Under the pieces are notes generated by a model. The model was not told the DNA's origin and did not search any database. It saw only the letters and a list, made by a program, of their open reading frames with translations. A program made the translations under genes and the position numbers. 64,000 nucleotides of DNA from Camelus bactrianus (taxonomy: Eukaryota > Chordata > Mammalia > Artiodactyla > Camelidae). This document shows positions 45,740-57,469 of the stretch, in pieces; position 1 is the stretch's first letter; each line of letters starts with the position of its first letter. Location: positions 63,973,501 to 64,037,500 of the forward strand of contig NC_133544.1 in NCBI RefSeq assembly GCF_048773025.1, in the 5' to 3' direction.

Positions 45740-47640
45740 AGAAGGTAGCCTGTGCCCATGGTTTCCCCCAGGGGGAGGGGAGTGAGACTGGGGCGTGAGC
45801 ATGCCCTCCCGTCCTCTCAGGGCAGCCTCTGGGCGGCGGTTTTGCATCTTACCTCACACTGAGCGCTGGATGACAGGCAGAGAGCCACCCCTCAGGGCAG
45901 GAAGAAACAAAGGGAAACAGAGGACATGCCCTTTACAGCCAAGGCAGCTGTGTGGGCTTGGAAGAGCAGAACTGAGGTTTTCCTTCACAAGGAGAGAAGA
46001 AAGCAAATGCAGAGCAGGGCAAGGAGCTGGCCTTGTTCCCAGCACCTCAAGTGCCCTCTGTAGAGCTGCTTTCTATCTCCCTGCACTCAGTGCTCAATAA
46101 CCAGCAGAGCCTGGTCCCCTGGGACAGTAAGGAACAAAGGAAGGGAGGGCATTCTATAACTAGCACTGCCGTGCAAAACTGAGAATAGATACTAAACTGA
46201 TTTTTACCTCCATAAGGAAAGGAATGAAGTGAAGGGGGCCTTATACCCAATAATCCAAAGTACATTCCATGGAGCCTGTTTCTACCTCCCTTCATACTTA
46301 GCACTGACTGATTGGCAGAGCTTAGTCCCTGGGATATGGGGAAAAGCTCTGCAAGATGGGGAGGAGCACAGAACTAAGGTATTTCCTCCAAAAGAAAGGG
46401 CAGGAAACAAAAGGGTCTTTGTCCAACCTTACAGAGCACTGCCAGAGGGACTGGCCTGTATCTTGCCTCATATTCAGCCCTACTGACCTATAAAGATTTC
46501 TTCTAGTAAAAACCAAACCATAAATACTTGGAGAGATGCCCACGTCTTCAAATGCTCAGACAGTAAAACCAATCTACAAGTGCAAAAAGAATAAAGAAAA
46601 CAGGATACAATCAAAAACATAAGTCTCCAGCAACCAATTGAAAGAAATGGAAATCTGTGAATTACCTTACAAAGAATTCAAAATAACCATGTTAAAGAAG
46701 CTCAGTGAGTTACTAAAGAACACAGACAACTAAACAAAATCATGAACAAGACAATACATGAACAAAGTGAGTTCAGCAAAGACATAGAAGCATAGAAAGG
46801 AACCAGACAGAAATACTGAAGCTGAAGAATACACTGCAGAACTGAAAAATTCCTTAGAGGGATTAAAATGAGACTTGATCAAGCAGAAGAAAGAATAAGT
46901 GAATGTGAAGAAAAGTCAGTAGTCAGAGGAACAAAAGAAAAAAATAACAACAAAAAAAGAGTGAAGAAAACCTAAAAGACTTATGGGACTTGATAATGTC
47001 ATAAGAGACATCTATGAACAATTATATGCCAACAAATTGGATAACCTGGAAGAAACAGACAAATTCTTAGAAACATAAAATCCACCAAGGTTGAATCATA
47101 AAGAAATCAATCATTTGAGCAGATCAATAACAAGTAGGGAGAGTGGTTCAGTAATCAGAAACCTCCAGAAAAGAAGAACCCAAGACCAGATGGCTTCAGT
47201 GATGAATTCCAGTGAATATGTAAAGACGAATTAACACCAATTTTTTTTAACTTGTCCCAAAAATTGAAGAGAAGGGAACACTTCCAAACTCATTTTAAGA
47301 CACCAGCATTATCCTGATACTAAAACCAAACAAAGACACCATAAGAAAAGAAAATCACAGAACAACAACTCTGGTGAATATAAATGCAAAAATCGTTAAC
47401 AAAATAATGTTCAAACAGAATTCCAAAGCATATTAAAGGCATCATACACCATGCTCAAGCCGGATTTATCCCTGGGAGGCAAGGATGGTTCAAAATACAC
47501 AAGTCAATAAATGTATGTGACACTACATTAATAAAATGAAGGGTAAAAATCATACGATCATAAGCAAAAAATGGAAAAAGATACATCATACAAACACCAA
47601 AAACAGCTGGTATAGTAAACCCACGAAAACAAACTATGCA
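45740..47640 (+). mobile_element. Old L1 with monomeric 5' UTR and decayed ORF region
   Basis: 45740-46540 consists of imperfect tandem units of about 190-220 bp. Each has a Cys/Leu-rich CTCCCT-type run, then a cAGAGCcT(A/G)GTCCC(T)GGGA block (for example near 46100 and 46316) and an AGGAAA-type stretch. That is the form of L1 5' UTR monomers. It is followed by A-rich L1 ORF1-like sequence (CAAAGAATTCAAAATAACCA near 46672) and ORF2-like sequence (GAACAATTATATGCCAACAA near 47015). Coding potential is gone. Confidence 0.6.
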
Positions 47641-47642
47641 TT

Positions 47643-48137
47643 CAGAATGACTATTAAAGATAAAGAAAGTGTGATGGTCAATTTTATGTTTCCCCTTTTC
47701 TAAGCTTGATACCCAGATATTTGGCCAAATATCAGTTTAGGAGGTGCTATGAGGTGTTTTTCAGATGATATTAACATTTAGATCAGTAGGCTTTGAATAA
47801 AGCAGATTGCTCTCCATAATGTGAGTGGGCTCCATCCAGTCAGTTGAAGATCTCTCTTAACAGAAAAATATTAAGGTCCTGGAGGTAGAAGGAATTTTGC
47901 CTCCAGACTGCCTTTGGACGTGAACTACAAGATGAACTCTTCTCCAAGTTTCCAGCCTGCCTGCCTGCCTGCTCTGCAGAATTTGGACTTGCCAGTCCCC
48001 ACAATCACATGAGCCATTTCCTAAAATCTCTGTCTCTCTGTCTCTGTCTGTCTTTACATCAAACCCCCCGACCACCAAACACACACATCCTATTGATGCT
48101 ATTTCTGTTTCTCTGGAGAACCCTGACTAATACAGAG
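47643..48137 (+). mobile_element. Ancient mammalian interspersed repeat, family not named
   Basis: Starts GTGATGGTCAATTTTATG and ends TCTGGAGAACCCTGACTAAT, the two ends of a repeat I recognise from many mammals but cannot assign by name. The middle GTGAGTGGGCTCCATCCAGT also fits. Confidence 0.55.
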
Positions 48138-48369
48138 CATTTTTAAAAACTCATTAAGAAATTTCATATCTCAAAAAATCAGTCTCAACTTTGTATGTAC
48201 CAAAAAAAACCTAATATGGATTGACTGTTTGTAGGCTTTATATACTTTCTTGAACAATTGTTATATTTCACAGTAAAATAATTTTTAAGTGTTAATGGCT
48301 CAAAGAAATAGTTGATCCCTCAGAGACTCTTACATCAGGGAAGGATGGAAACAGAATTAGTCCAGCAAA

Positions 48370-48447
48370 CTCAAGAAAGAAAGAGTTGAGAGAAAAGGAG
48401 AGGAGAGAGGGAGAGGCAGCGGGAGAGGAAGAGGGAGAAAGAGAGAA
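48370..48447. repeat. GA-rich low-complexity tract
   Basis: Almost purine-only AGAGAGGGAGAGG-type sequence. Confidence 0.85.
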
Positions 48448-48544
48448 CCTTAGAGAACAGAACTGTCCATACCCATTCTGCTTAAATCGGGGGCATGGTG
48501 AAATATAGTCAGTGTCAACAACACTCTCAAAAGTAGCGATGATA

Positions 48545-48685
48545 AGGGAGGGGATAGCTCAGTGGTAGAGTGTGTTCTTAGCATGCATGAGGTCCTGGGT
48601 TCAATCCCTGGTACCTCCATTAAGAATAAATAAATAAACCTAATTACCTGCCCCTCAAAAAAGAGAAAAGAATGTTTTAAAAAAG
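48545..48685 (+). mobile_element. Camelid tRNA-derived SINE (Vic type)
   Basis: Begins AGGGAGGGGATAGCTCAGTG-like (box A TAGCTCAGTGGTAGAG) with box B GGTCCTGGGTTCAATCCC, then CCATTAAGAATAAATAAATA and an A-rich tail. It is flanked by a 13-bp duplication with one mismatch (AGTAGCGATGATA at 48532, AGTAGCAATGATA at 48686). The tRNA-like head resembles tRNA-Ala and is not a working tRNA gene. Confidence 0.88.
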
Positions 48686-48832
48686 AGTAGCAATGATAGT
48701 TACCATGGATTTTTACAAAATTCATCAAAAGCTATGGGGTAACAGAAAAAAATTCAAAAATTTCCTCCAAAGCAATGGCAGGATCCAAAACAGTGGGGCA
48801 GCAGCAGATTTCAAGGTCTTTCAAGTAGATGG

Positions 48833-49572
48833 TTTGTGGACTTTTTAATGCTGGAGAGGTTGTGGAGAAAAGGGAACTCTCCTACACTGTTGGTGGGAAT
48901 GTAGTTTGGTGCAGCCATTATGGAAAACAGTATGGAGATTCCTCAAAAAACTGAAAATAGACTTACCATATGATCCAGCAATCCCACTCCTGGGCATATA
49001 TCCAGAGGGAACTCTAATTCAAAAAGATACACACACCCCAATATTCATAGCAGCACTATATACAATAGTCAAGACATGGAAACAACCTAAATGTCCATCA
49101 ACAGATGACTGGATAAGAAGTTGTGGTATATTTATACAGTGGAATACTTCTCAGCTATAAAAAAAAGAATAAAATAATGCCATTTGCAGCAACATGGATG
49201 CTCCTGGAGAATGTCATTTTAAGTGAAGTAAGCCAGAAAGAGAAAGAAAAATACCATGTGATATCACTCATATGTGGAATCTAAAAAAAAAAAACAAGGA
49301 AAAAAAAAAAAGGAAGAAGGGAAAAAGAGGACACTAATGAACTCATCTACAAAACAGAAGGACTCACAAATGTAATAAACATTCTTATGGTTACTGAGAG
49401 AAAGGGAGTGGGAAGGGATAAATTTCAGAGTTTGACATATGCAAATGTTAACTACTATATATAAAGATAGATTTTTTTAAAAAAGAAGATTTCCCCTGTA
49501 AAGTTCAGGGAACTATATTCAATATCTTGTAATAACCTTTAGTGAAAAAGAATATGAAAACAAACAAACAAA
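48833..49572 (+). mobile_element. 5'-truncated L1
   Basis: Sense L1 with the C-terminal end of ORF2: about 48906-49160 translates to [20 protein letters not shown] followed by [11 protein letters not shown], a standard ORF2p tail. The 3' UTR follows. A perfect 12-bp target duplication TCAAGTAGATGG flanks it (48821-48832 and 49573-49584). About 740 bp, and younger than the other L1 pieces here. Confidence 0.85.
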
Positions 49573-49584
49573 TCAAGTAGATGG

Positions 49585-51600
49585 GACTCTTCCGGATGCT
49601 AAACCCACGTCTTCACTATTGAAATCTTCCTCTTCAAGAAGAGCAGAGATGATATAAAGTTGTCCTTGCTTCCCAGTGTTGGTTGTCTACCTACTATCCT
49701 TGTGTGGACCAATTGTGAGCCTGCTGTCAGCGGTTTTTTGGGGGTCCTCTCAATCCAAACCAACTGACAGAGCTGGGAACACAGGCAGATAGTTTCCATT
49801 GTCGGAGGTGACGCCTCACTACACATCTTGTGAAGCAATGGGGCAGATTTCTCTCTCCCTCCTTCTCCAATGGCTTCTCTTCCATCCACATCATTTTCTC
49901 TGTATTTATTTCTAGCACAAGCTTGGGGCTGATGGGATATATGCTCTTTACATATCCAGTAAGCTAGTGGCATAAAGTACTATGAACAATGAAGTACAAA
50001 TTTTGAAAAGAGTGCCTAGGTTGGAAATCATAATAAGCAACTATGAAAAAGATACAAAAAAGACAAACATAACATTTAAAATCAATGAAGAAAAAGGGGT
50101 CTTTCAAGATGTTGAGCCCGGGTAACTGCCTGAAAATAAACAAAACAAACGAAGAAAAATTAAGGAAAATAGAAAGCCTTAAACCTCAACCTCGCTTCAT
50201 AAACACACGCACGCACACACACACACACACACATTTAGATTAAAGATTTAAAGACAAAATTAGCCTGAGAGAAACTAAAGAAAATGAGATAAAATTTTAT
50301 CATTTTAGAGTGCTATGGATTTTTAAGCGTGAAATATAACTCAGAATCCATAAAAGAAAATTTTCATAAATTTACTACATGCTATTTTTAAAATTCTACA
50401 TAGCAAACAAACAAGGCCATAAACAAAGTCAAAAACAGAATATTAAATTTTTTAAAAGGACACATATGACAGCCTTATGACAACTTTCTTAACACAGGAT
50501 GTTTTTTAAAATCTATATTTAAATGACTAACACAGTAGGAAATGGGCAGATATATGAATGAACAATTTATACAAAAAAACTTTTAAATGAAATGAAGCTC
50601 CATCTCATTCATAATTTTTTAAATTATTAAAAAATGAAAAAGCCTAGCTGATAAGCAAAAGTCCAAAACCTTAGTAATACACAAGGTTTGGGGAAAATAC
50701 TCTGCTTAATCACCACTATTGGTGGTAAAACTTCTCTAGAAGAAAATTTAGTTGAATCATATAGACTACTATGAGTATGTTACATTCTAGAATGTTATTT
50801 TATTTCCATGAAGTGAATAGCTAATTATTATATTTTTAGTTTTTAATTGTTTTGGCTTTCTTACTTTTTTTGTGCAGTTGCTCAGTGCATCAGTGACTAA
50901 TGCTGGGTGGAGTCAGGAAGTGATCATCGCTTGTTCTACAGACACTGGTAGAGGAGCCTGCTGCTTACATATTTTCAGTCCTATTTTCAGCCTCCAATCC
51001 CTAAATGCCCTCAAAGCACCTTTTTCAATTTTATGCTGTGCCTAGCTTCTGATTTCCTAGAAAATAAACCAAGATAAATGTCCCTTTCCTCTCATTTTCT
51101 AGCTCAGTTACTGTGAGGTTCTGTTCCTTCTCCTTTCTTCTCGTCCCTTCTTTTTCTATTAGGAACCACGGTTTTTGGAGCCTGTAGCTCTCCTCTCACT
51201 TCTCCTCCTATTACATGACACAGATGCCACCTTCTCTGGCACACTTTGGCTCTACAGAAGTATAATAAGATACAGCAGTACCACCAGGGTGGCCCAGAAC
51301 AACCTGGAAACGGGCTGGACTTCGACTGCAAGGATGAGCAAGGGACAACTTCATGTTTATGTGGCTTTCACTTGAAACTACTTTGGTCCTGGATAAGGAA
51401 CCACTCATGTCAGATATACTCAATTTCACTTATGACGAGTTGGGTAATGGAGAGGTTACTTCCTCTTCTTACGCTCTAGCCAGTGGTGTGATCTTTGTGT
51501 CAACCGGAGACTGAGGGACAAACCACCACAGACTGTGCTGGGAACAGAGAGGATCAAACACTCAGAGGCACTCAGCACCCAGGCCCCGGCTGCTGCTCAG
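49585..51600. other. Intergenic, no gene recognised
   Basis: AT-rich interval with a (CA)n tract at about 50207-50232. No V remnant seen. Confidence 0.4.
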
Positions 51601-51639
51601 GGTTTGTGCTCAGCTCCCCCTGCAGCTCCTGTCACTGTG
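51601..51639 (-). other. TRAV9 23-RSS
   Basis: Minus strand: heptamer CACAGTG, 23-bp spacer, nonamer GCACAAACC. Confidence 0.92.
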
Positions 51640-52099
51640 TCACCCAGAGCACAGTAGTACACGGCCGAGTCTGCCCCTCGGACTGAGGCTTTCTCCAAGT
51701 GGAAGGAAGTTTGTTCTCTGTGGTACGTGGCTTCAAAACCTTTCTTGAGTACCTTCTCCTTGTCCCTCGAGGCTTTCAGGAGGAGCTGTGGACCTTCTCC
51801 GGGGTACTGGACGTACCAGAAAAGAGTGGGGTATGTCGTGGTTGAATAATTGCAGTTCATAGTCAGGGCAGCTGATTCTGGAAGGGTCACTGGGCCTTCC
51901 GTCTGCGTCACTGAGTCTCCACGGGTTTGTCCTGGGCAAAAATAAAATAGTTCATGTCCCCTTGGGCATAAAGCTCTCAGATAAAATTATGGTTAAAGAT
52001 TTTCCTGATGAAGCAGAAGAAACAATACACATTTTTAGAGGCATTTTACTCACCAAGCATTAAGAGTACCACAGTCACTAAGCCTGGAGAAGAGTTCAT
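51640..52099 (-). CDS. TRAV9: TRAV9, T-cell receptor alpha V segment
   Basis: The leader exon is 52054-52099 ([15 protein letters not shown], donor GTGAGT) and the V exon is 51640-51931 (acceptor CCCAG). The junction reads [19 protein letters not shown]. The first Cys is in [16 protein letters not shown], followed by [16 protein letters not shown], then [20 protein letters not shown] and [12 protein letters not shown]. The leader MNxSPGLV, YPGEG.QLLLKA and KGFEATY.xETTSFHLEK place it in TRAV9 (human TRAV9-2 like). Core residues, splice sites and RSS are all intact; likely functional. It lies between TRAV14 and the TRAV10-like pseudogene, the human order. Confidence 0.93.
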
Positions 52100-52220
52100 C
52101 TCTACAGTGTCGCCTGAATAACGTGCTTGACAACTACCCTGAAGAAATGTTGAGTTCACAGTGAAGGTTTAGATAAAGGGAAGCCTGCATTTCACACAGG
52201 AAGTGTGTTTGTCTTAGGAA

Positions 52221-52238
52221 ACTGCTCTCCCTGGTGGA
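52221..52238 (-). promoter_or_regulatory. CTCF-like motif upstream of TRAV9
   Basis: Plus strand CTGCTCTCCCTGGTGGAC, about 125 bp upstream of the leader, in the shared orientation. Confidence 0.45.
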
Positions 52239-52905
52239 CGGGGGCAGAAATGGGATGCATGTTTCCTCATCTCCTGGAACTCACAATTATGTTCTCATCC
52301 CTGTCTTTATTTATGAGGCACATGTCAGTCTTCAGGTGACACTTGGAAACCTGATCAACAACTGTTGTAACCTCTCAGGTCTGTTTTGTTCTTAGAACAA
52401 TACGTGACATGGAAGTTCTTTAACAGAGCATCTCAGCGTATTTCTGTAGCTGAGAAGATACCAGTTTTCTTAAGCACTTTAATATAGCAACTTATATTCT
52501 CACGTATTAATTGTGCCCTAGCCTGTAATCCACTGAATGTCAAAAAACGGTCTGAGGTTGATTACAGAGGAAGTAATAAGAAGCCAAGTCATTACTGAGT
52601 GATTTTGTTTTTCAGCATTGTACCCCAATTTATGGAACAGTAGTGACTGACATTTATTGCATGCTCAGTAAATATTTGCTATACTGAACAAAAATAATGA
52701 AGGAGGGGTCTTTCACTGAGGACTCACTACTACTTGAAATAAAATATTTTCTCAGTCCTAAAATAATATCATTTGTAAGACATGTATCTTTTAATAAAAA
52801 GCTTTTTATGGGAAAAAAAGTCACACTATCTTATCAATAGTCAAATTATCCTGAATTTCAGAATCATTAAAATGTGAAAACAAAAGAAATATCATAATTG
52901 AAGTT
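52239..52905. other. Intergenic upstream of TRAV9
   Basis: Nothing recognised. Confidence 0.4.
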
Positions 52906-52909
52906 TTAA

Positions 52910-53770
52910 AATCCGTATAGAATGATCTGATTTACTAGTTTGTATGTTTTATATGATATAAATGGAATCATATGTTCTCTTTTGTCTAGCTTTTTTCACG
53001 CAGCATAATTATTTTAAGATTCTTTCATGTTTATAACTATCAATGGATCATTCCTTTGTGTTTCTGAGTAGTTTTCCATTACATAGATATAAAAAAATTC
53101 ATTTATCTATTCACCTGTTGACAGTCATTTCAGATAGTTCCAGTTTGGGGTTGTTACAAATAAAGCTAACATTTGTAGGATTCAGTTTTTTTTGTAAGGA
53201 TAACATTTGTGTACCCAATTTTTAAAATAGACATATGCTTTCATTTCTCTTGGGTCAATATCTGGAAGTGGAATGGCGAAGGCATAAGGTAGTTGTATAT
53301 TTGACTTTTTCAAACATAATTATTTGCTCTAGTATCTTTTTGTAGATTTCCTTGAATTTTTCTACTCAGACAGTAAGGCTATCTGTGAATAAAGATAAGT
53401 TCAGTTCTTCCTTTCCAAACTGTATGCCTTTTGTTTCATTCTCTTGCCTTATTGCACTGGCTAGAGTCCCTAGCAAAATATTAGATACAAGTGGTGAGAG
53501 TCAAACTTCTCCTAGTCCTAAAATTAGGGGGAAAACATTCATTCATTCACCATCAAGTGTGACATTTGATAGAGTTTTTTGTAGAGGTTCTTTATTAAAT
53601 TGAGAAAATTCCCTTCAATTTCTAAATCATTGAGAATTTCGAATCAAGAATGAATGCTTTCTCTGGACCTGTTAAGATTACCCTCATTAACTAATCATCT
53701 GTTTCTGTCAATCTCTGTAGCTACATTATTGGTAAATTGTCACAATAAAATATTAAATCATATATCACTC
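52910..53770 (-). mobile_element. Old L1 fragment, antisense
   Basis: Plus strand shows reversed L1 3' text (AAATGGAATCATATGTTCTC, GTTTTCCATTACATAG, TTGACAGTCATTTCAG) and, from about 53340, reversed ORF2 text (CTTGCCTTATTGCACTGGC). Decayed. Confidence 0.65.
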
Positions 53771-53779
53771 TCATGTTTT

Positions 53780-54290
53780 ATATAATAATGAAACAAAGCT
53801 CACAGGTGTCTAGGAAGTTCTTGGCAGAACTAAATTTTTGAACACAAATATCTCTGATACCAAAACCTGGTCCCTGTTTTGTCTATTATGGATTATTTTC
53901 AGAGTAAATTTGAGGGAGACCAGAGGGCAGAAATATTACTTCTTCTTGATCCTTTGGAATACTTTTGGAATAACAGGAATACAGCCTGTTAACAGGTTCT
54001 TTATTTACGCAAACTAAACTAATAAATACGATTAAAGAATTGCAGATTTGGCTCTTTCACCAAAAGAAGAAAGAAACTTTATGAAGCATGCCCAAATACA
54101 GTTCAGGAGCTGACCACTAGGCAGTGCCTTCAACATTCCTTTTAGACCAATTATTAGGTATCTGAGGAGCAATGCTCTACAGCAAGGGTGACAGACTCTT
54201 CTAGGCGTAAGTGAACCACCAAGGGACTGCAGCTTAGTGATCACTCACTCTCTCTATTCCCTGAAACTGGCTTGTGATGAAATCTAGAGC
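53780..54290. other. Intergenic, no gene recognised
   Basis: Nothing recognised. Confidence 0.4.
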
Positions 54291-54299
54291 ATCATTGTT

Positions 54300-54900
54300 C
54301 AAGTTAGCCAGTAGAAATGTTTCTCAAAAATTTAAAAATAGAACTGTCATATGATCCAGCAATTCCACTTCTAATTACATACTGAAAAAAATTTGAAAGA
54401 ATTGGGATATACATCCCCCAAATATTGAGATATTTTTATATCCATGTTTCCACCAAAAAGTGGAAGCAACCCAAATATCCATCAACAGATAAATGAGTAG
54501 ACAAAATGTGGTATGTACATACACTGGAATATTATTCAATCTTAAAAAGGAAAGAAATTCTAACATATGCTACCTCTGGATGAAACTTGAGTACATTATG
54601 CTAAATAAGTCATAAAATGACCAATATTGCATGATTGCACTTATCCTGGCTGTCTGAAGTAGGCAAACTCATAGAAAGAGAAAGGAGAACAGTAATGGTC
54701 AAAGGCTGGAGGGACAGAAGAATGGGGAGTTACTGTTTAATGAATACAAATTTTCAGTATTTCAAGATGAAAAAGAGCTATAGAGATGGATGTGGTGCTG
54801 GTTGAACAACCATGTAAATGTACTTAATATCACTGGACTGTACACTTAAAATGGTTCATATGGGAAAAAGTCTGTTAAAATGGTTAAATATTTCTAAAAG
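54300..54900 (+). mobile_element. Old L1 3' fragment, sense
   Basis: Sense L1 text: CATATGATCCAGCAATTCCA near 54348, CCAAATATCCATCAACAGAT near 54471, and the late 3' UTR CACTGGACTGTACACTTAAA near 54831. Confidence 0.75.
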
Positions 54901-55900
54901 TCTTAAGGTGCTCCTTTTAAGATTTCTACTCTACACAACTTCCAAACACAAGTATAAGAGGCTGTTACAAGATCACTTATAAATCATCCATTACTATTCA
55001 AATTTTCAGGCACTGAGAAAATGGGGTTCCAGGTAGAAGGAAGAAATTGGAAAGAAGGAGTATTTGGGATTGTAGAACATTGACTGAACAAAGAGGTCCT
55101 GGACGTGTGCAAAATCAGCCACCTAATGGCAAAAAATGCTTTTGGAGGAGTGTGCATTGAAGGGCAGGAGCAGAGAAAGAAGAGAATTCATATTCTGCTC
55201 CTTCACAATGTCCCTCTAAGAGCCACTAATTATTGATCATTTTCTGGGTAAGACTGGTGAGAGGCAGGTAAACCTATGTTATGAAAATTGAACTCTTCCA
55301 TGCTCGAGGTGTTAATAAGATGGAATGAGTATTAGCACAAAGTTGGTGACACAGTAGGCACCTTAGAAAGTAAATGAGTACCATTAACTCAGCTAATAAA
55401 GTAAAATAAACAAATTCATTCAACAGAGTAAGACAGCATGATACTCAAAAAGAGGAAAGCCACACAGAGATTTCATGATCTTCCTCACTCAGAACAATGC
55501 CTGTAATATAATATACTATATAGTCAATAAATATTTATTGAACAAATTGATCTGGAAATCCAACAATTCACACATTTTTTACTAATTTTTGAGTCAGATT
55601 ATTTCTAAATTTCCTCAGTCAGTTCTTCTAGCTCAGTCTAATCACCAAATAGCAAAGATTTTATGTGGCTGTTCTTTGTCTTCAGTAAATAACTTAAATC
55701 CACATTTTCAGGGTTCAGGATGTATTTTATGAATGATAGCTCTGGATACAGTCTGTGAATCTAGAGAAATATTTTCTTAGAATGCGTGTCCTCCCTCTAA
55801 CCCCACACCTGTGCTGCCACAGCCCTCGCCACTTCCTGTCTGTGATGGCAATACCCTGCCCTGGCCCCTACAGCAGGTGGATGCATCAAGCAGAGCCCTG
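54901..55900. other. Intergenic downstream of TRAV14
   Basis: No gene. A short AATATTTATTGAACAAATTG segment near 55528 suggests a MIR or L2 remnant. Confidence 0.35.
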
Positions 55901-55939
55901 GGTTTTGGTACACCTCCCTCCAACACGCCTCTCACTGTG
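55901..55939 (-). other. TRAV14 23-RSS
   Basis: Minus strand: heptamer CACAGTG, 23-bp spacer, nonamer ACCAAAACC. Confidence 0.92.
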
Positions 55940-56460
55940 GTCTCACTCAGTGCACAGAAATACACCGCAGAGTCCTCCAGCTGTGAGGCTGAGATGACGA
56001 GTTTGATGGATTTGCTTGCCTTCTGGAAATTCAATGAGTAGTGACCTTCTGTGGCATTTTGCTGGTTGTAAGAGTCCTGACGAATTAGGAAAGTGATCGC
56101 CCCACTGCTGGGCTGCTTGTACCAGGATAAACTATAAGTTGGATCACTGGTGTCGTATGTGCAGTCCAGGGTCACAGCCTCCTTCTCCTGCACTAGCATT
56201 GGTGGTTGCTCTTGAGTTACCGTCTGGGCAATGCTGGATCCTGAAGGAAAAAAAAAACAAACATAGAATCAGAAGTTTAGGAATAAGCAGTGTGGAACAA
56301 AGAAATCCTATTTTACACCCTACTACCCCTTCCTTCCCAAGGTACCCATAAGACTGCTACCCTCAGTCTTCAGGTCATAGAGGAGGCACAGTCCCCTGGG
56401 ACCATCCCTACCTAGCCAGCATGAAGCCATGGCCACCTTCAGAAGGCTGGAGAGAAACAT
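55940..56460 (-). CDS. TRAV14DV4: TRAV14/DV4, T-cell receptor alpha/delta V segment
   Basis: The leader exon is 56412-56460 ([16 protein letters not shown], donor GTAGGG) and the V exon is 55940-56240 (acceptor TTCAG). The junction reads [20 protein letters not shown]. The first Cys is in [17 protein letters not shown], followed by [19 protein letters not shown], then [19 protein letters not shown] and [36 protein letters not shown] and [14 protein letters not shown] match human TRAV14/DV4 closely. In human this gene is used by both alpha and delta chains, so dual use is likely but not provable here. Core and splice signals are intact. A CRE-like site lies about 160 bp upstream. Confidence 0.93.
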
Positions 56461-56619
56461 GTTTCAGGTCTTCCACCAGGTGGAAAACGTCTTCTTCAAT
56501 TTCAGGGCTGTGCAAGGTGAGGCGAGCCCGACAGGATGAGGGGAGACTCACTGGTCTATGTGCTGCTGCTGCCTCAGAACAGGAAGCAGGGGTTTGCTGC
56601 TGTAGCAAGTTGATGTGGG

Positions 56620-56627
56620 TGACGTCA
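56620..56627. promoter_or_regulatory. CRE palindrome TGACGTCA
   Basis: A perfect 8-bp ATF/CREB palindrome about 160 bp upstream of the TRAV14 leader ATG. CRE-like decamers are known in TCR V promoters, mainly V-beta; its role here is inferred. Confidence 0.45.
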
Positions 56628-56639
56628 AACTCCTCTATG

Positions 56640-57110
56640 GACTACGTGAGAGTCTCCCTCAACCCGAACTTCCTTTTTTGACAGGAATTACATCTGAAAA
56701 TAAACACAAGTTAAATTTTATATTAAAAGGGAGATTGGTGATTCCATCAACTGCTATGTTCAGTCATTGCATCTGTGATGGAGCTTATTTTAAACTACAA
56801 GTGACGAATTATGGAAACAACGTAAAAGGTAAAGACCGCCCAGCCTCACACCTCCGTACGATGCTCTTTCACCTAAGGTGGAAATAAATCACTGAATAAT
56901 AAGAAGGCAAAGCTGTTTGGACTAATTACTGAAGTTTTTCCAACCTACATATTGACACAGCAATCAATATAATTCCTCACTAACAGTGTCTGCTCACTGA
57001 CCTCCATTGAGACCAAGTAGCAAGAGGAAAGGTAATCTCCCTTTGCAGAGACCAGAGTGAAGCCCAAGGGTTCTTGTCACAACAGAGGTCCCATTCTCTT
57101 CTCCATTTTG
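56640..57110. other. Intergenic upstream of TRAV14
   Basis: Nothing recognised. Confidence 0.4.
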
Positions 57111-57116
57111 TTTTCG

Positions 57117-57231
57117 TTTTGAGGGGGAGGTAATTAGGTTGTTGTTTTTTTTAATGGAGGTACTGAGGATTGAAGCCAGGACCTCGTGCATGCTAAGCAC
57201 ACACTCTACCACTGAGCTATACCCTCCCTGA
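57117..57231 (-). mobile_element. Camelid tRNA-derived SINE (Vic type)
   Basis: Minus-strand copy with box A TAGCTCAGTGGTAGAG and a diverged box B (GGTCCTGGCTTCAATCC). A T-rich tail lies on its left. Imperfect flanking repeats are TCCATTTTGTTTTCG (about 57102) and TTCCATTTAGTTTCG (about 57233). Confidence 0.82.
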
Positions 57232-57469
57232 TTCCATTTAGTTTCGATAGCCCAGCTCTGTTCAGAAAGGCCAAAAGAGATGCCAGAGTTTGGCCAATAG
57301 GATATCAAACCTCGATTTGTTTTTTTCCCATTAACTAATCGGGGACTCTAAAAGAGCCACAAGAAGCCTCTATATTCTATACGCCCAGCTCCGCGGGGAA
57401 TATATCATAGGCGACCTCATATATCTCCATAGAACAGCTGATCATAAGATCACCACTGATTGTAATAAA

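Noticed and set aside
48545-48620. Possible tRNA-Ala gene
   Set aside because: It is the tRNA-like head of a SINE with an A-rich tail and target duplication.
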